A stretch of 64,000 bases of DNA from Pontederia crassipes (lineage: Eukaryota; Streptophyta; Magnoliopsida; Commelinales; Pontederiaceae): positions 3,291,001 to 3,355,000 of the forward strand of contig CM060191.1 of assembly GCA_030549335.1 (NCBI GenBank). Reading direction: 5' to 3'. Each line of letters begins with the position of its first letter. Positions within the stretch are counted from its first letter, which is position 1. Below are positions 35,101 through 49,182 of this stretch, one piece after another. Position numbers and translations under genes: made by a program. The notes under the pieces were generated by a model. The model was given only the letters and a program-made list of their open reading frames with translations. It made no database searches and was not told the DNA's origin.

Positions 35101-36769
35101 GGGTACTTCCAAATTTTCAATATGATCATCTAACTTAATTTATAATATTATGTTTGTCGAATTTTAAAATCGTTTCAGTCAGATCACCTCTCTCCTCGAT
35201 GTCATACTTTAAAAATAAAAAATGGAACATTCAAATGATACAAATTTATATGGACATTCAAATTTTCAAAATTTGCAGACGTGATCATTCAACATTTTAA
35301 AATTTTTAATCTTGGACATTATTAAAAAAATTGAAATGACACAAATAGAATAGAATAATATTAAATATTAAATATTAAATATTAAAAACACTAATTGCAA
35401 TAAGTAAATAATTACAAGTCCAAGTTTTAGGGCAAAAAATTGTGAGAAGTTTATTTTAATATATTATAATATTTTTTATTACTTCAAATTGTAGGGCACA
35501 AAAGGGTAGGTCTTTTTATTTTTAAATTTTTCCTAATTTAATAATTATTAATTACTATAGTATTATATATTAATACACATAAAATTGATGGTCCGACCCG
35601 ACTGACACGATCTGAGTCATGCCTAAATTGTGTCAGGTCAACCCAAGTGTCTTTTCAACACGGTCTGTTGGACTATACGACACGATATAAGGCATGCTCA
35701 ATCTTGGTTTTATTGGTTGAGCACAACCTCACATGACTCAAAAGTTCTTTAAGTAGCCCCTTTATGAGATTATTTTTTTTTATTGATGCTCGTGATTGAA
35801 ATTTTTGAAAAGTTGAATGACCAATGTCTATATAGACACAAAATTAAGTTTGTGTGGACGAGATAGAAAAATACTACTATGACATTTTTTTATTTTTTAA
35901 ATTTGATATAGAGAAGAAAGAAAAATGTTAATGTGGATCCATGTAGACGTCCATGTCAATACCATGTCAACGATCTATCAATAAATAGGCGATAGCCGAT
36001 CACAATGATCGTGACTAAAATAATTTTGAAGTTCGATGAATGTGATGTTACAAAGTGAAATTGCATGATAATATTGGAAATAGTCCTTAAGTTTGATGAT
36101 CATTGTTGAAATTTACTTGATAATAAATGGATGGAACTGAAAAATTGAGTCGACATGTTATTATTATTGTTATTATTGATGTTAATGTTGTCATTCAAAA
36201 TTGAATCATTTTAATTTATTTTAAAGTTTAAATTACTTTAGAAATTAAAATAGATCCAAATAAAGTACTTTTGGTATATTTTAGATAGTTGCAAGTTTTA
36301 TACTCTTTTTCAAAAAATTATAATTTATATTCTTTCTAATGGCTAAACTTTTAGGAATATTGATTAGCACATCAATTTTAATATGATATCAAAGTTAGAT
36401 GTCAAGAGCTCAACGTTAAACTCTTATTAAAAATCCACACGTGAAAAGGACTTAAGAATATAAATAATTGATGTTACTTTTTCTAACTATTGTTAGGATA
36501 TCAAATTAAGAAACCCAAATATCCAACTAATATAATTTCCTTTTTAGAATTTATACAAGAAACTAAAAATTTGTTCAGGTGTAGTAGCAATTTAATTAAA
36601 AGTTAGATGTGAAAAGTGTTGTACACAACAACAAGAAGAGTCATTGTTCTTAGGAGACCACCTTAATATACGTTTACAAAATTTGATTCGTTTCTTAATG
36701 ATGTCATTGATGATGCATTTCTTTAGGGTCCAACCCTCTTTTTGAACCAGGAGACAATCATCACACTAA
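35101..36769. other. AT-rich intergenic DNA
   Basis: No gene is seen. About 35585-35720 has GGTCCGACCCGACTGACACGA and similar words that may be a decayed MITE arm. The remainder is low-complexity AT-rich sequence. Confidence 0.4.
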
Positions 36770-39700
36770 ATATTTATGTGAGTCCATAAACTTATCTTAT
36801 GTAAATGGATCTAAATTTCAGCCGTCCAAGTTTAATTCATGATGGAGATTTGAATCTTGATATTTTTTTATGGTACTCGATATTTTTCTATATAAAATCT
36901 CCGCATCAAAACACACAATTTGAAAATTTGTACAAGAAAACAAATTTAATTCTTTCAAGCAACATATAATAGCAAAAAGGTAATTTATCCTTTTTGCATA
37001 GCACCATTTCCAAGACAAAGGTACAATGGACATTATCATCGTCGATAAATTTATTTGGACCTTAAATTTATTTTGAGTTAATCCTAATCATTCATCGTTA
37101 ATTAATCCTCTATTAATTATTTAAAATTAATTAAATCTAAATTTAATTAATATCCTGTAATCGTAGTAATAATAATTTCACCTCTATTTAAACTCTATCT
37201 TATTTTTTTTACTTCTTCTTCATTTTTTCCTTTAATTTCAGAATTAAATAACTCAATAAATAAAATAACCATTTCAACCATATAAGTCATTTCGAAATTA
37301 AATAATTCAATATTGTGTTAAATATAACTTATTATATTTTAATAATATTTTTTAACATAATATTTTAGTTTATACTCAATATTTATTAATTATTAAAATT
37401 ACATTTTATATTTACAATTCATATATTTAATTCAAATACATTAAAATGAATCTATCATATCAAATTTGAACAGAGAGATCATACAAAATATAATAACACG
37501 GATATTTACGAAGTTCACCTTAAATCGGACGGTGTCCTAAAGCGAAATTCTCGTAGGAAAAATCTGTCTACATAGGCGCACCATATAGAATTACAACTGA
37601 GTTTATATTTTAAATTAATCTATCAATTTAATTATTCAAGTAAAAAAAAAATATGATTACGTTTGCAAAACATGCAAAATGCAGGAGAGTGCTTGCTGGA
37701 TGAAATGAGAAAATGGGAAAGAAAATGGGAAGGTTTGGTGCAATGTTTTTGGATCATTCGATGGTTTGGCTTTTGGCGATTAGCAGAGTCAGAAATGAAC
37801 ATAAAAAAGAGAGAGAAATTGCTCAATTTTCCATTAGTGAAAGACTGGAACAAATCCATAGTGAAGACTGGAACAACGCACCGTATGAAAACACTATTTA
37901 ATCTGAATTTTCCATTAGTAATAGCCATTATATAATATAAGGATGATACACTATTCTGGCGGAGATTATTCTATTTCAAATCATTTGTCTACAGTTCATT
38001 AGTTACATACATACATGAATATAAGTGACCATAAAGCAACACCCGGTTATTGCGGTGATAAGGTTACGGTTAAACACATTAGTGGGTTAATAGTTGTATC
38101 CAATTATCACTTCTCTCCCAATTATTTCCTAATATTTTGTAATTGGATACGAGAATTAGTTATTATAAATAAACGATTAAAGCGATCAATAATATGAAAT
38201 TATAAAATATAGTTTATCTATTCATATATTGAGACTTATTTTTAGGCATTGTATGTAAAAAAAAAAGTAAAGTTTTGAGCAGCGGATAATGTTTTGATCG
38301 AATCAAAATATTACTATGTTTGGTAAATATTTTTTTAATGTAACATTTAAAGAAATACAAAACGCTATAAGTTTTTTTCATTAGATCATAAGTTGTGTTT
38401 AGCAATGGAACTAAACTAGTTCTGTCAAACGCAATATGATGGTCTGGTTTCAAGGTGGAATTACACCACCATTATTATGGGGAACTAGATTCACATGGCC
38501 CTGGTTACACCTCCTTTGAAATGAGGGGTTGTTCCAACTTTTTTTTTATTTGACAACTTCTTTTTTTCTTTCTTTTGAATCTTTTTTCTTTTTCTTTTTC
38601 TCTTTTGTCATATAAAATAATTGATTTATTATATATAATATCTATAATAAATGATTAATATAATATTATTTATTATTTATTATTTTACTTTTTTTAAAAA
38701 TAATTCATTAAATATAATTACATTTAAAAAGATTTTTTATATTTAAATAATATATGTTTAATAAAATTTTTACCATAAAAATTATTATTTTATTTTTATT
38801 AGTAATAAAATTATAATTTATATTTTTAATAATCATTTTTAATTAAAAATTTATCAATCACATCTACTTTTTCCCATCATATCAACTCCTTAGTTCATCA
38901 TTATTACATTCCACTCCATCCAAACACATTTTGAACTAATCTATCAATTCACGAAAACTTAGGAGGAACTACGATTCCGTTTCCAAATACAGCCATAGAG
39001 TATAGAGATAGTGGTTAAATTATTAAAATAAAAAACTTAATTTAATTATTTTTTATTTTACTTCCAACCCAAATAAGATTTTTATTTTAAAATAATTAAT
39101 ATTTTTTATATTAAAATAGTATTTATAAAAAATATTACTATTTAAAATAAAATATTATAAATTAATTATTATGAATATGATGCGTATAAGAATTATTGTT
39201 AATTATATTTTATGTCTATTTTATCTTATATATGTAATTTTTTTAAAAACATAAGTCTTCATCTTATGGATCCTTTTAAATTTTGATTATGATTACCTTG
39301 CTAAACTTAGCTTTGAAGGTTCTGTTTGGCAACATCAAAATTAATGTTTCAACTAACGTTTATCGATTCAATCGCTAATTCTTTTATTTGGTAAATGATA
39401 AAAATAAATAGCATTTAGCGTTTCATATTGAAAAACTATTTCTACTAACATTTAGCGATTAGAGGTTAGCGGTTCATATTTTTAAAAATTTTACCCTTAT
39501 TCAAATGCATTATTTATTTCTCAAATTATCTTATTATTTTCTCATTTTTATTTTATCACCATTTAACAATATTTTTTTATATTCATGCTTAATTAATTAT
39601 GAATTATTTATATATTAATAATTTATTTTAATAAATAAATTTTTTATTTAATGAGTGATTTATTGTCAATATAAATTTCTATTTATTTTAAAAAAATTAA

Positions 39701-40230
39701 TTGTGCGATTTTATTTTATTTTATTGAGATATAAATAATTTATTTATTGCATTGTAATAAATATTTGTATAGTGCTTAAATTGAATAATTTATCATATGT
39801 ATAATTATGTCATTTTGTGTTCACCAACTAATTCTATCACCACTAAGTTTATCATACTTATTTAAAGTTAGTCGCTAATTGTCATATGTTATCCCCTATC
39901 CGCTTATCACCCACTAATAATGCAGTACAAAAATCAAAGTGCATGACAAGAACGAGAACAGAGATGCAGATAAAGCAGAGTAAGCACCAGACTTCATTAT
40001 TCGATCGTAGGTACATATTGGAATACGAGTTTAGACAATCATACTGCAAGAACCGACACTTGGAATCGCCGCCAAAAACACACTAAAAGGGCCTGCAGCT
40101 TGCAGAAAAAAACAAAAAGTGAATTGAAGAACAGAGCAATTCAACGCTTTGCAGTCATGAAATGAGAGACCTTCTCTTGGCCATGATCGAGCGTCGCTTT
40201 CTTTATTAACCTGAACAGATGCATCCACTC
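36770..40230. other. Array-unit spacer of RALF-like copy 5, broken by about 3 kb of insertions
   Basis: 36770-36925 matches the unit spacer (TTTATGTGAGTCCATAAACT) and the spacer resumes at about 39905 (GCAGTACAAAAATCAAAGTG). The DNA between is foreign to the other units: about 37630-37780 resembles part of the duplicated block at 40730-40830, about 38390-38960 begins GTTGTGTTTAGCAATGGAAC and ends in CCATCCAAACACATTTTGAA, and about 39310-39860 begins TTCTGTTTGGCAAC. The last two look like MITE-type insertions, ends not resolved. No gene is supported. Confidence 0.5.
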
Positions 40231-40557
40231 CTAAGGCTTGCAGTTGTAAATGGTGCTGCAATGGTTGTACGACTGCCCGGATTTGCCGGAGCCACCCGCC
40301 GGTTGATTCGCCTTCATTGCGTTGTATGTTATGTGGCCGCCGGACTGGAGGAACCTCCTGGCCGTCTCCGACGGCAGAGCCCACTCGTCGTCGTCGACCT
40401 CCGCCCCAAGGGGCGACGGCCAGTGCCCAGCGGAGTCATTCTGCAGCCGTTGCTCCATCTCCAGCAGACCTCCACCACCTCCATGAGCAGCAGCAGCAGC
40501 AGCAGAAAAGACTGCAATCACAACCAGGAAAGCAAAACAGAGCCTGAACCCCATCAC
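40231..40557 (-). CDS. RALF-like secreted peptide precursor, two-cysteine type (copy 5, divergent)
   Basis: 108 residues: signal peptide about 1-24, NDS (40-42), acidic AEVDDDEW, LPSETARRFL (61-70), ITYNAMKANQPAGG (76-89) and C-x5-C with cysteines 100 and 106. It departs from the other copies at the usually invariant PYTRGC, which here reads SYNHC: the proline, arginine and glycine next to the cysteine are lost, as is one residue after ARRFL. It may be weakened or specialised. A clean TATA box (CCTATATAG, 40618-40626) lies about 60 bp before the ATG. Confidence 0.78.
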   Translation of the reverse strand: MMGFRLCFAFLVVIAVFSAAAAAAHGGGGGLLEMEQRLQNDSAGHWPSPLGAEVDDDEWALPSETARRFLQSGGHITYNAMKANQPAGGSGKSGQSYNHCSTIYNCKP

Positions 40558-40617
40558 TTCTCAGCCTCCTCCTGCTTGATCTTGGCCTCTGCAACTCTCC
40601 CTGTTCGTCAGACTCGG

Positions 40618-40626
40618 CCTATATAG
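40618..40626 (-). promoter_or_regulatory. TATA box of RALF-like copy 5
   Basis: On the minus strand it reads CTATATAGG. At the matching place copies 2 and 4 have the altered CTATGTAGG, so only this copy keeps the consensus core. Confidence 0.5.
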
Positions 40627-40769
40627 ATAGCAACGATCGCTGCTCTGACCAGGCAATCGATCACGACACAGCACCAAATCCAGACAGGTCAATGTCCCCA
40701 TCTGCCAAGTTGCAATTGGAATCGGCAATGGTGTGGCGTAATGTTATTATAAAATTGCAGCAAGCGACG

Positions 40770-41245
40770 CATTCTGGTTTGGCGGTTTTGTATCATTCGA
40801 TGGTCTGGCTGCCTACAATTATAACGCATCAGAGGTTCAGAAATGAACAAAGAGACGAGACAAATGTGTCGAGCAGGATGTACTCTCTTCAAGGTTCACT
40901 CACGCAAACAGTTAATTTGTCCAACTTTATTTGCCTACAGAGAATAATTCAGACTGTTTAACTTCTCCCAATGGTCAACTGATGAACAGATTACAGAGAT
41001 CATCAGCACCATAGCACCAAGAATGGATACTTTATAATGTGATCTTAGCAGCACTGCCAGGCTAAGGTACAAATAATAGTACTTTCACTCTTTCAGCATC
41101 AGGATTCAAGGATGTCAGAAACATGTGAAATTGTATCCTCAAACAAGTTTGTTTGTGATCTGACTGTTCTCAAAAAATAGAAAAAAAAAAAAACATGTCC
41201 ATGGAAAGAGTTGGATAACTAAGTTCATGCTTTCACATAATTGTT
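40770..41245. repeat. Unassigned duplicated block, copy 2
   Basis: The second copy of the block at 34515-35100, in the same orientation. It lies about 200 bp upstream of RALF-like copy 5. The equivalent block at 34.5 kb lies about 3.1 kb upstream of copy 4, from which it is separated by inserted elements. Confidence 0.6.
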
Positions 41246-42230
41246 ATGTCTTGGTGGTGTTTGGTTTAGGATTTATTATTCTAAGAATAAGGTCTGTTAA
41301 ACCGATGAATTTATTATTCGTCTAAATTATTCTTATGATTAGTAAGTGTGTTTGGGTGAAGTTTAAATAGAAAAAAGAATAAAGTGTGAAAGGGAGTTGA
41401 TGGGACAGAAAGACAAGGTAAATTGAAAGGAAAAAGATAAATCGTATTATTCCACCATCTGAGACGAATCATTAACGTAGCATTTAGCATAGCACATATT
41501 TTATACGTTGACCAGATTAATAATTCTAGTGAAACCTAACTAAAATTTTAGCTTGTTTGGCATTATTCTGACATATAAGTCCTTTATTCATGTTTTATTC
41601 AGCTTCCAAACAAAGCCAATGAGACTTCTTAACTTTGATAATAAATTCCAATGTGCAGAATAAAACAAGATGCACTTAGGCTCGTGAGGAATTTTCGAAT
41701 AAGTCCCAGCATTGAAAACTTTTGCTTCCACGGAGACGAGGATAGAGGACATAATGCCCAATACCGAGGATTAGAGCGGGGCAACAAAATCCTCGTGGAC
41801 TCACGGAAAATCTTTGAATGGAGCCTCGACTTCGACGCAAAGTTGGGGATGGGAGGCATAATGCCCCACACCTTTCGAGAGAGTTGCTCCGGTCTCATGA
41901 GTCTCTGAACTCCTATCCTATAATTTTTTGTATCTTATTTATTATAAGATCAAAACTATTAAATTTCAACCATCCAATATTCTATATAAACATCGTAATT
42001 AATTTTAAATTTCTTTCTTTCTCCTAACCCCTCTCTCTCTCCTAACTCACCATTCCCTCAAAGACGACCATCATCATTGACAAGATCCTCTCCATGACAA
42101 CCGTCCATCATCATCAGAGCCGAGAGCTAGAACCTACGCATGGAAGGACAACGCCTCCCATTGATGTCAGGGGAAGCGGCCCTCGCCATTGCCCATTGTT
42201 GTAAGGGGCCGACGATGCCCCCCTGTGAAG
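41246..42230. other. Intergenic DNA, possible MITE
   Basis: No gene is seen. About 41265-41620 begins GGTGTTTGGTTTAGGATTTA and ends GCTTCCAAACAAAGCC; short inverted ends with a GTTTGG core suggest a MITE of uncertain class. About 41650-41910 holds a small open frame without family motifs. Confidence 0.35.
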
Positions 42231-42430
<200 letters not shown>

Positions 42431-43219
42431 GGGAGTGTTCCAGGTTTTTCAGCAAAAAACTTCTGTTATTCTTGTGTTCTTCTCTGCAAATTTGAAGCGT
42501 AGTAACAATGGAGTTCTTTTTTTTGTCAACCGTGAACACTCCCGCAGTCCTACTTTCATTTGGTTACATGTTTATGTTAAACCAACAAACAATAAGAAAA
42601 AAACGAATTTTAACTTAGATAAGTTTTAATAGGTAATAAAAAAACAATGATATGATAAGTTTGACCTAGTGTGCATTTTATGTTGTACGTGTGGCTCTTA
42701 GATCTCGTGAAGTGCACATGGGATGAAGGTCTCACATCCAATAAATGGATACAGCAAGACATGACGACATTCATGTCCAAGAGATTTATCACCTGACAGA
42801 TCACAGATTGAATAGCTTAGAATTTTAATTTTTTTTCCAGTTGACTAAATTTCGAATATTATTTGTGACATCTGAAAGTTCTATGTTCAGGTGTTCTTTT
42901 CCAAAATTTTAAATTCTTTGCGGATGTCCTTCTCTGATACGTCCGAGAGCGAGATCAGAATACAATGTACAAAGAAACGTAAGGAAATGTATGAAAGAGA
43001 AAGAAACACAAAGCATTCGATGATTTGGCTGAAGATGGTCCTTGTCTGAACTGATGGAGGACCATGAAAATAACAGAGGACAAACCTTTTGTTTTCCGGG
43101 CATAATCGCAGTCATGGAACTGGAAAATCACTTGATCGTCGAAATAAATAAAATGAAGTTTAGGTCCTAACAACCATACGTGGTGCAAAAGTCAACAAGA
43201 ACGACTGATACATAATTAT

Positions 43220-43309
<90 letters not shown>
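43220..43309. repeat. (AG)n microsatellite, about 90 bp
   Basis: An AG run broken once by GGG near 43242. Confidence 0.95.
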
Positions 43310-43310
<1 letters not shown>

Positions 43311-43892
43311 GACTTTCGTATGTGAAAAACATGATCTTCTGCTTGATATTGACATCATGAACAAATTTAGCCTGTGCTCACCGAAGGGTAGGGATATCAG
43401 CTGTTTTACCTAATCAACGCAGCTAAAACCACATCAAAATATATAACCATTTAGTCGTCAATATAAACAGAATAACATTAATGATTTGACTCATTGATCC
43501 ATTGCAAGCTTTTGTGCTTGAAGTGCTATTAGGATTTGAATTGTCTTTGGTTTATCATTGACGATAGCATATAATTTCATTAATTTTATATTGTCATCAT
43601 ACCAATTGACATATTTTATTAATATTTTGTTATTATTTTGGAACATGATGAAGTCTATACTTCTATTCTATTTGTTTTAGGACTTGTGACAATCAAGAAA
43701 AACCACAATGCCATAACCTTTCTGTTGTGCCACTCATCAATCTCTCTAGAATTTATCTTAATGACACAACTAGTTAGTAGAGTTATGCCCAATAAATTTC
43801 TGAGAGTGGAGCCCTGCCGAATTCATCAAGTGCTAGAAGCTTTAGATAAGGCCTTGTAGAAGTATCCCAAAAATTCTTTCATAGTGTGCAAG
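43310..43892. other. AT-rich intergenic DNA
   Basis: No gene is supported. A short plus-strand frame at 43638-43859 has no recognisable domain. The stretch ends at the target duplication of the second solo LTR. Confidence 0.35.
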
Positions 43893-46381
43893 TGTAACGA
43901 CCCCAATTTTTTTAGAGTTAGAAAAATAATATTTTATTTTGAGAAAAATGACCATTAATATTATTATAATAAATAATTCCGAAAATAAAGGAAAATAGGG
44001 GAGGAGTTTAATTAAGGATAAAAGTGTATTATGGGATATTTATTTAAATTCGGAATTATTTAATTATTAAAACAAATCAAAATTGTTAAAAGGGATTAAT
44101 TAAAAGATTAAATTTGATTAGGATTGTAAGTTATAGATGAATTGGAGATAAAAATTTAAGAGCCCTATAAATAAATTCTTAGAGTCGATCGTCAAAAGAA
44201 TTTTCTTTTCTATGGGTTCTTGGTGTCCGACGGCAGAGGCATGGCAAGACATGATTCAACGTCGAACGGCTACGAGGTACGTAAGGGGGATCCGTAGGTT
44301 TAATGCATGATAAGATTTTTTTTATTTAAATTGATTAATGCGTCAAAGTTGATTTTTCCGCACAGTGCGCTCAATTTTTTTTTAATGATTGAGAGAAAAG
44401 AAAAATATAAAATATCACATCGGATAAAAAAAATGGAATAATGAAAGAGGTGCAAATGTAGAAAACAATGGCATTTTTGCTCATGCGGACGTCATGCAGG
44501 GAAGTAATTGGAAAATTATGGCGCTCAGGATTTCTATTGGCCAACATAGAGAGAAGTTTATTGTGTAGGAAGAAAAAAAAAAGAGATAGAGATAAAAGGG
44601 GTGGAGAGAGAGGATCTAAACATTATGCAAATGACACGGAGAAAATTCAGGAGAGAGAAAAAGATTGAGAGAAGAGGTGATGGCATAAAAGGTGGAGAGA
44701 GAATAGCATAATGTTTAGATAAGAAAAAAAAGGAGAAATTTAGGGCCGCAAAACCAGGAGAGAGAGAAGGGAATTGAGAAAAGGAAATGAGAAAAAAGAA
44801 AGGGGCAATTGGAAATGAGAAAAAAAGGGCCTACGTGAGATTGATAAGAAAAAAAAAAGGCTTTCGTTAACTTTTACGCAGAAAGAGAAAAATGAATTTT
44901 TTTAAAAAAAAATTCATTTCTAGAATCTCTGGTCCAGTAAGGAAGAAATAAATAAATAGATAAATATAGAGAAGAAGTCGAGAGTTAAGTATTTATTTTA
45001 TTTATATTAGTAATTTTAATTATGAGTTTTATAATAATTATCTTACTGTCATTTATTGATTGTATTATTATTGATTGGTCTTGATTAAATTGTCATCATA
45101 CTTTATCATATTATTATCATACCTGATCATAGTATTATCTTATCAAATCATATTGTCATCATATCTGATCATATTTTATTATCCGATCCGATCTTATTAT
45201 TGATTATGATATTGATCCAGTAGTCTTTCTGATTAGGTCTTATTTTACCTAAATTAAATTATTAAAAGATAGACATATTATGTAAATAAGATAAAAGTCG
45301 AAAGCTATTGGGCCCATGTCTACTGATTGCCACTAAGCCGGGACCAATTGAATTGAATTGAATTGAATGGGGCAGATAGTGTAAAAGCTATGGCTGTCCT
45401 GTGTATGGCCACTCGTCCCCCACCATACACGAATCCATTGAATCGTATCGAGCTTGCCGTGGCACTGATCCCCCACTGGCCTGCATGAAAGTGGCATGGT
45501 GTCCCTTAATTGACCGAGCGCTCCCATTGAATTGGATAACTCCGAACATTGTAAATTGAATTGAATTAAATTAAAATCGAATCGAATTGAGTTGGATTGA
45601 AATCGAATTGAATAGATCATGGTCATTTGGATACTGGCGTTGACTGGCATTGCCTCCGCCCATTGAATCGAATTGAATTGTAATTGACCAATAACCATTG
45701 ATATTGAATTGAAAATTGTTGAATTAAATAGTGTCATAGTGATCAGACATTTAATTGCTAAATCAATATTGATCGATCATCTGATCTTTTTATGATCCTT
45801 CCTATTGATTTATGACTTTATTGTCCTATTGTTATATTGAATCATCGATCCAATTGATTAGGCAATTATTAATTGCTATCTCTATTGATTGGTCTTTTGA
45901 CCATAACTTGATATAGTTGCTCATGTTGATAAATCGTTATATTGTAAATTGATTATTGTATTGATTGCTCAATTGACTCATCATTGATTATATCTTATTT
46001 TCGATTGGGCATATTGATTATTTAGTAGACCCTACGTACTGAGTATTTTTATACTCATGGATATTTCCCTGTACCTGGATCCGTGCAGGTGAGAGTACTT
46101 TGATAGAGGATGATCCTGCAGGTGGCTATGCTCAGTGATAGACAGATGTTGCACATGTTCTAGATTGAGTTGTCTAGTTTTTATTATTTCCGCATTTATT
46201 AGAATTGTGAACTTATTAATATTTTAATTATTTTGAATATAATGGATTATTAGCTGTTAATATTGAAAAAGTCTTCCGCGTTTATTGTTTATATTCCGCA
46301 AAAATGTTTTATAGAAAATTGAGTAGCGCCTTTGGGACGACTCTGAGCACGTGAAAATCACGTGGGTCTCGGGGCGTTACA
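43893..46381. mobile_element. Solo LTR, 2.49 kb, second copy (inverted relative to the first)
   Basis: Begins TGTAACGACCCC and ends GGGGCGTTACA, with the 5-bp target duplication GCAAG on each side (43888-43892; 46382-46386). In reverse complement it matches 23848-26416 end to end. Landmarks include ACGTGATTTTCACGTG near the terminus and the CATACACGGGACAG/CTGTCCTGTGTATG region. No internal coding region is present. Confidence 0.82.
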
Positions 46382-46499
46382 GCAAGTGTTGTCAATTGTT
46401 GATTGGTATCAATGAAAGTATAGGAATAAATTTCTAATAAATGATGGGAACTTAGTAATGTGCTGAACATATATGGTATTTTTTAAGAAAGTACTACTT

Positions 46500-49182
46500 A
46501 TCTATTATAGTAAAAAGGGGCGTTATCCCGGTGCATGATATTAAGGAGTCAATCAAGTGGATCCTCAACCCAAAAAATATCCGAGTCATGTGTTCGGCCA
46601 AAATTTGCTAAGTAATCCGCAACTTGGTTTGTTTCCCTATAAATGTGTTTACATTGAAAGTCTTGTAAATAGGAAATAGAAAGCCAAACATTTTGCATAA
46701 CATTGAGTATCTTCAAGGGGCATGTCGTGGCCTTTGTGACGATATGCGCAACGAGAGCCTAATTTGTGCCGCAAATAACCCGCGAGAAACCCATCTGGAC
46801 ACATCTTTTCACACCTTTCCATAGTCCTCAAGCTTATGTCATTAGCACTGATTTTGCTTTGCAACTGAGAGACCCTGCAACAAGAAAATCACCCCACGTT
46901 GCCCAGGTCCTATAAAGGACCCATTCGAGTTGAGAACCACTGGACCCAGAGTGGGTCAGGGGGAAGAGGTGCCTCAGACATCATGTGTCTAACATACTCA
47001 TTGGGCCTCGCCGGAGGCCTCTCAAACACTACTGAAATGGGAGTTGATTTGGACTGAAAATGGGTTTCATTCCTCAAGGTCCAAATATTCCATAGTACAA
47101 AACCAAAGAGGGAGCAAAGAAGAGTCCTGGAGCAATCGTCCAGATTTGCCCCCTCCTCCAACCACTTACTAAGATGCCAGAGGTTTTTGTATTGAAAGTG
47201 GTAGTGGATAGTATTTGCAACAAGATTCCACAAGGCTCTTGCCACGAAATAATAAAAAAACAGGTGGGAGGATGTCTCAAAGGAAGAGCCACAAAGACAA
47301 CAAGATGGATTAACATTTGAGTTAAAGCGGGTAATAGGCAAGCAGTTGTGCTGTAATTTTCAAAGAAAGAATTTTATTTTTTGAGAAATCAAAATTTTCC
47401 AAGTTTCAATCCATAATCTTGATTTTCAAGCCGTGGAGTTACCCGGCTGCAACAGTAATTATAGACATATTTTGTAGTGGGCAGGACATGCGTGTCCATA
47501 TGCCAAATCCGCCAATCATCATCGACAGAAAAAAAGCAGTAGTAAACTCACAATCGCATGGATAAGATCTAGTCCAAAGTATTGAGAAAGTAATGACAAA
47601 TTCCATGTTAGTGTAAAATGAGATCTACAAAACATAAATCATGCAAAGGTGCATTAACATTTAAGGAAGTAGGCATTAAGCATAAAGGAGAAGAGAAAAT
47701 CCAAGGGTCTTTCAAAACATTTGTAGACAATTCATTATCGATAAGCTTGATTATACCACCCTTAATATCGTTGAGGGATGCAAGAATCAAACGCCAACTC
47801 CATGCTTGGGATACGCCCGACCTAGCAGATGGCCATGGGTGGATAGGCCCATACTTATTTTTTATAAGCTTAACCCACGGACTGTCAATGTCATTCAATA
47901 CCTCAAAGATCTTTTTTGCTAAGATGGATGTTTTAACAAAGTACATGTTTCGAATTCCGAGCCCACCATAAGCCAAAGGAAGTTGGATCGTGCGCCAATT
48001 GACAAGGTGCATGCCACTTTCCTATTCACTAAAGACCATAAAAATTTTCTGCTAAGTTTTTCAATCATCTCCACTGTAGATCCAGTAATGAATGATGAGC
48101 TAAAGGTATGAGTGGGAAGTGATCCAAGACCATATTTGATTAGGGTCGCTCTTCTGGCTTGATTTAATAATTTACCTTTCCACCCTTATAGCCTATTTGA
48201 TACCTCCAAATAGGTCTTATAGAATTCAATAGTAAATCCATCGAGCTCCGGAGCCTTACCCAGAGGCAAGCTCCAAAGGATGTCCTTTATCTCATGATGG
48301 GTTATCGGAGATACTAGAAGGGTGTGCCAATTTTGAGATATCTTTGGTAGTGTCGGCCAGTGATCATGAGGTGGTGGCGATACATGAGAAGGCTTCCATA
48401 AATCTATGTAGTGATCCACAAAATTTTGCATGATGGTAGGCCCCTCAGTAATCGTGTCTAATTTTGGTGATCAAATTTTTACGATGCCAAGTGATGGTGG
48501 TGAGGTGAAAAAAGCACGTGTTTTTATCACCACGCTCGAGCCGACGGACATGCAACTTACTCCACCACTTAATGGTGATTTGGCGGAGTAGGGCCGAGTG
48601 AAGCTGATACAAGGTTCTAAGGCGTGTAATGTTACTTTCAGAAAGGACATGCCTATCATCTAGATTTTTCAAATACAAGATATCATCCTTTACAGACAGT
48701 TTGATAAAGTGAGCCTAATTTTTCTTTATTCCACTTCACTATGCTACGTTTTATTTTTTTTAAGGGCACTAGTGCAATCTGAGTTTCCTAGGTTCCAAAC
48801 TTGTTGGACAATGTTTTGTGGATCCTCGTATTCGAACAAAAAATATTCAAACTTAAAATTACACGGTCTGGGTTTCACAATATCAGTAGCTATAAGCAGA
48901 GGAGAGTGATCATAAGAACAACTAATGAGTTTAGTAAGGCATAAGTTAGGGAAGTTGAGTAACCAATGAGAGGTGATGAGAATACGATCGAGTCGACATT
49001 TAATTCTGGCCATACTAGCGCGATTGTTGCACCAAGTAAAGAAACGTCCATCACTTGGTGCGTCCAACGGGCCCTGTGAGGAAGTGAAGTTTCTTAGCAA
49101 ACTGAACGACTGAGTAAATACAGACGGCTTACCCTCCATCTTCTTAGAAGGCTCAGTGATGGAGTTGAAGTCTCTTAAGATT
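46500..49182 (-). pseudogene. LINE retrotransposon, 3' part (endonuclease end to RNase H), dead
   Basis: Reading the minus strand from 49182: DFNSITEPS and GRFFTWCNN...LDRIL (end of the APE-type endonuclease), a linker RGDKNTCFFH, and the start of the reverse transcriptase (SLPLGKAPELDGFTIEFYKTY, about 48200-48290). It then jumps at about 48185 to the post-polymerase region (GKLLNQARRATL; LAYGGLGIRN), a zinc-finger segment (CCLCGSSFETSSHLFF, about 47280) and an RNase H remnant (QVADYLANFGRTH, about 46570-46610). The polymerase core with the catalytic YADD box is deleted. Many stops are present. Confidence 0.8.

Noticed and set aside
45333..45737. 134-residue frame rich in FNSI/QFNSIQ
   Set aside because: It comes from GAATTGAATT simple repeats inside the solo LTR.
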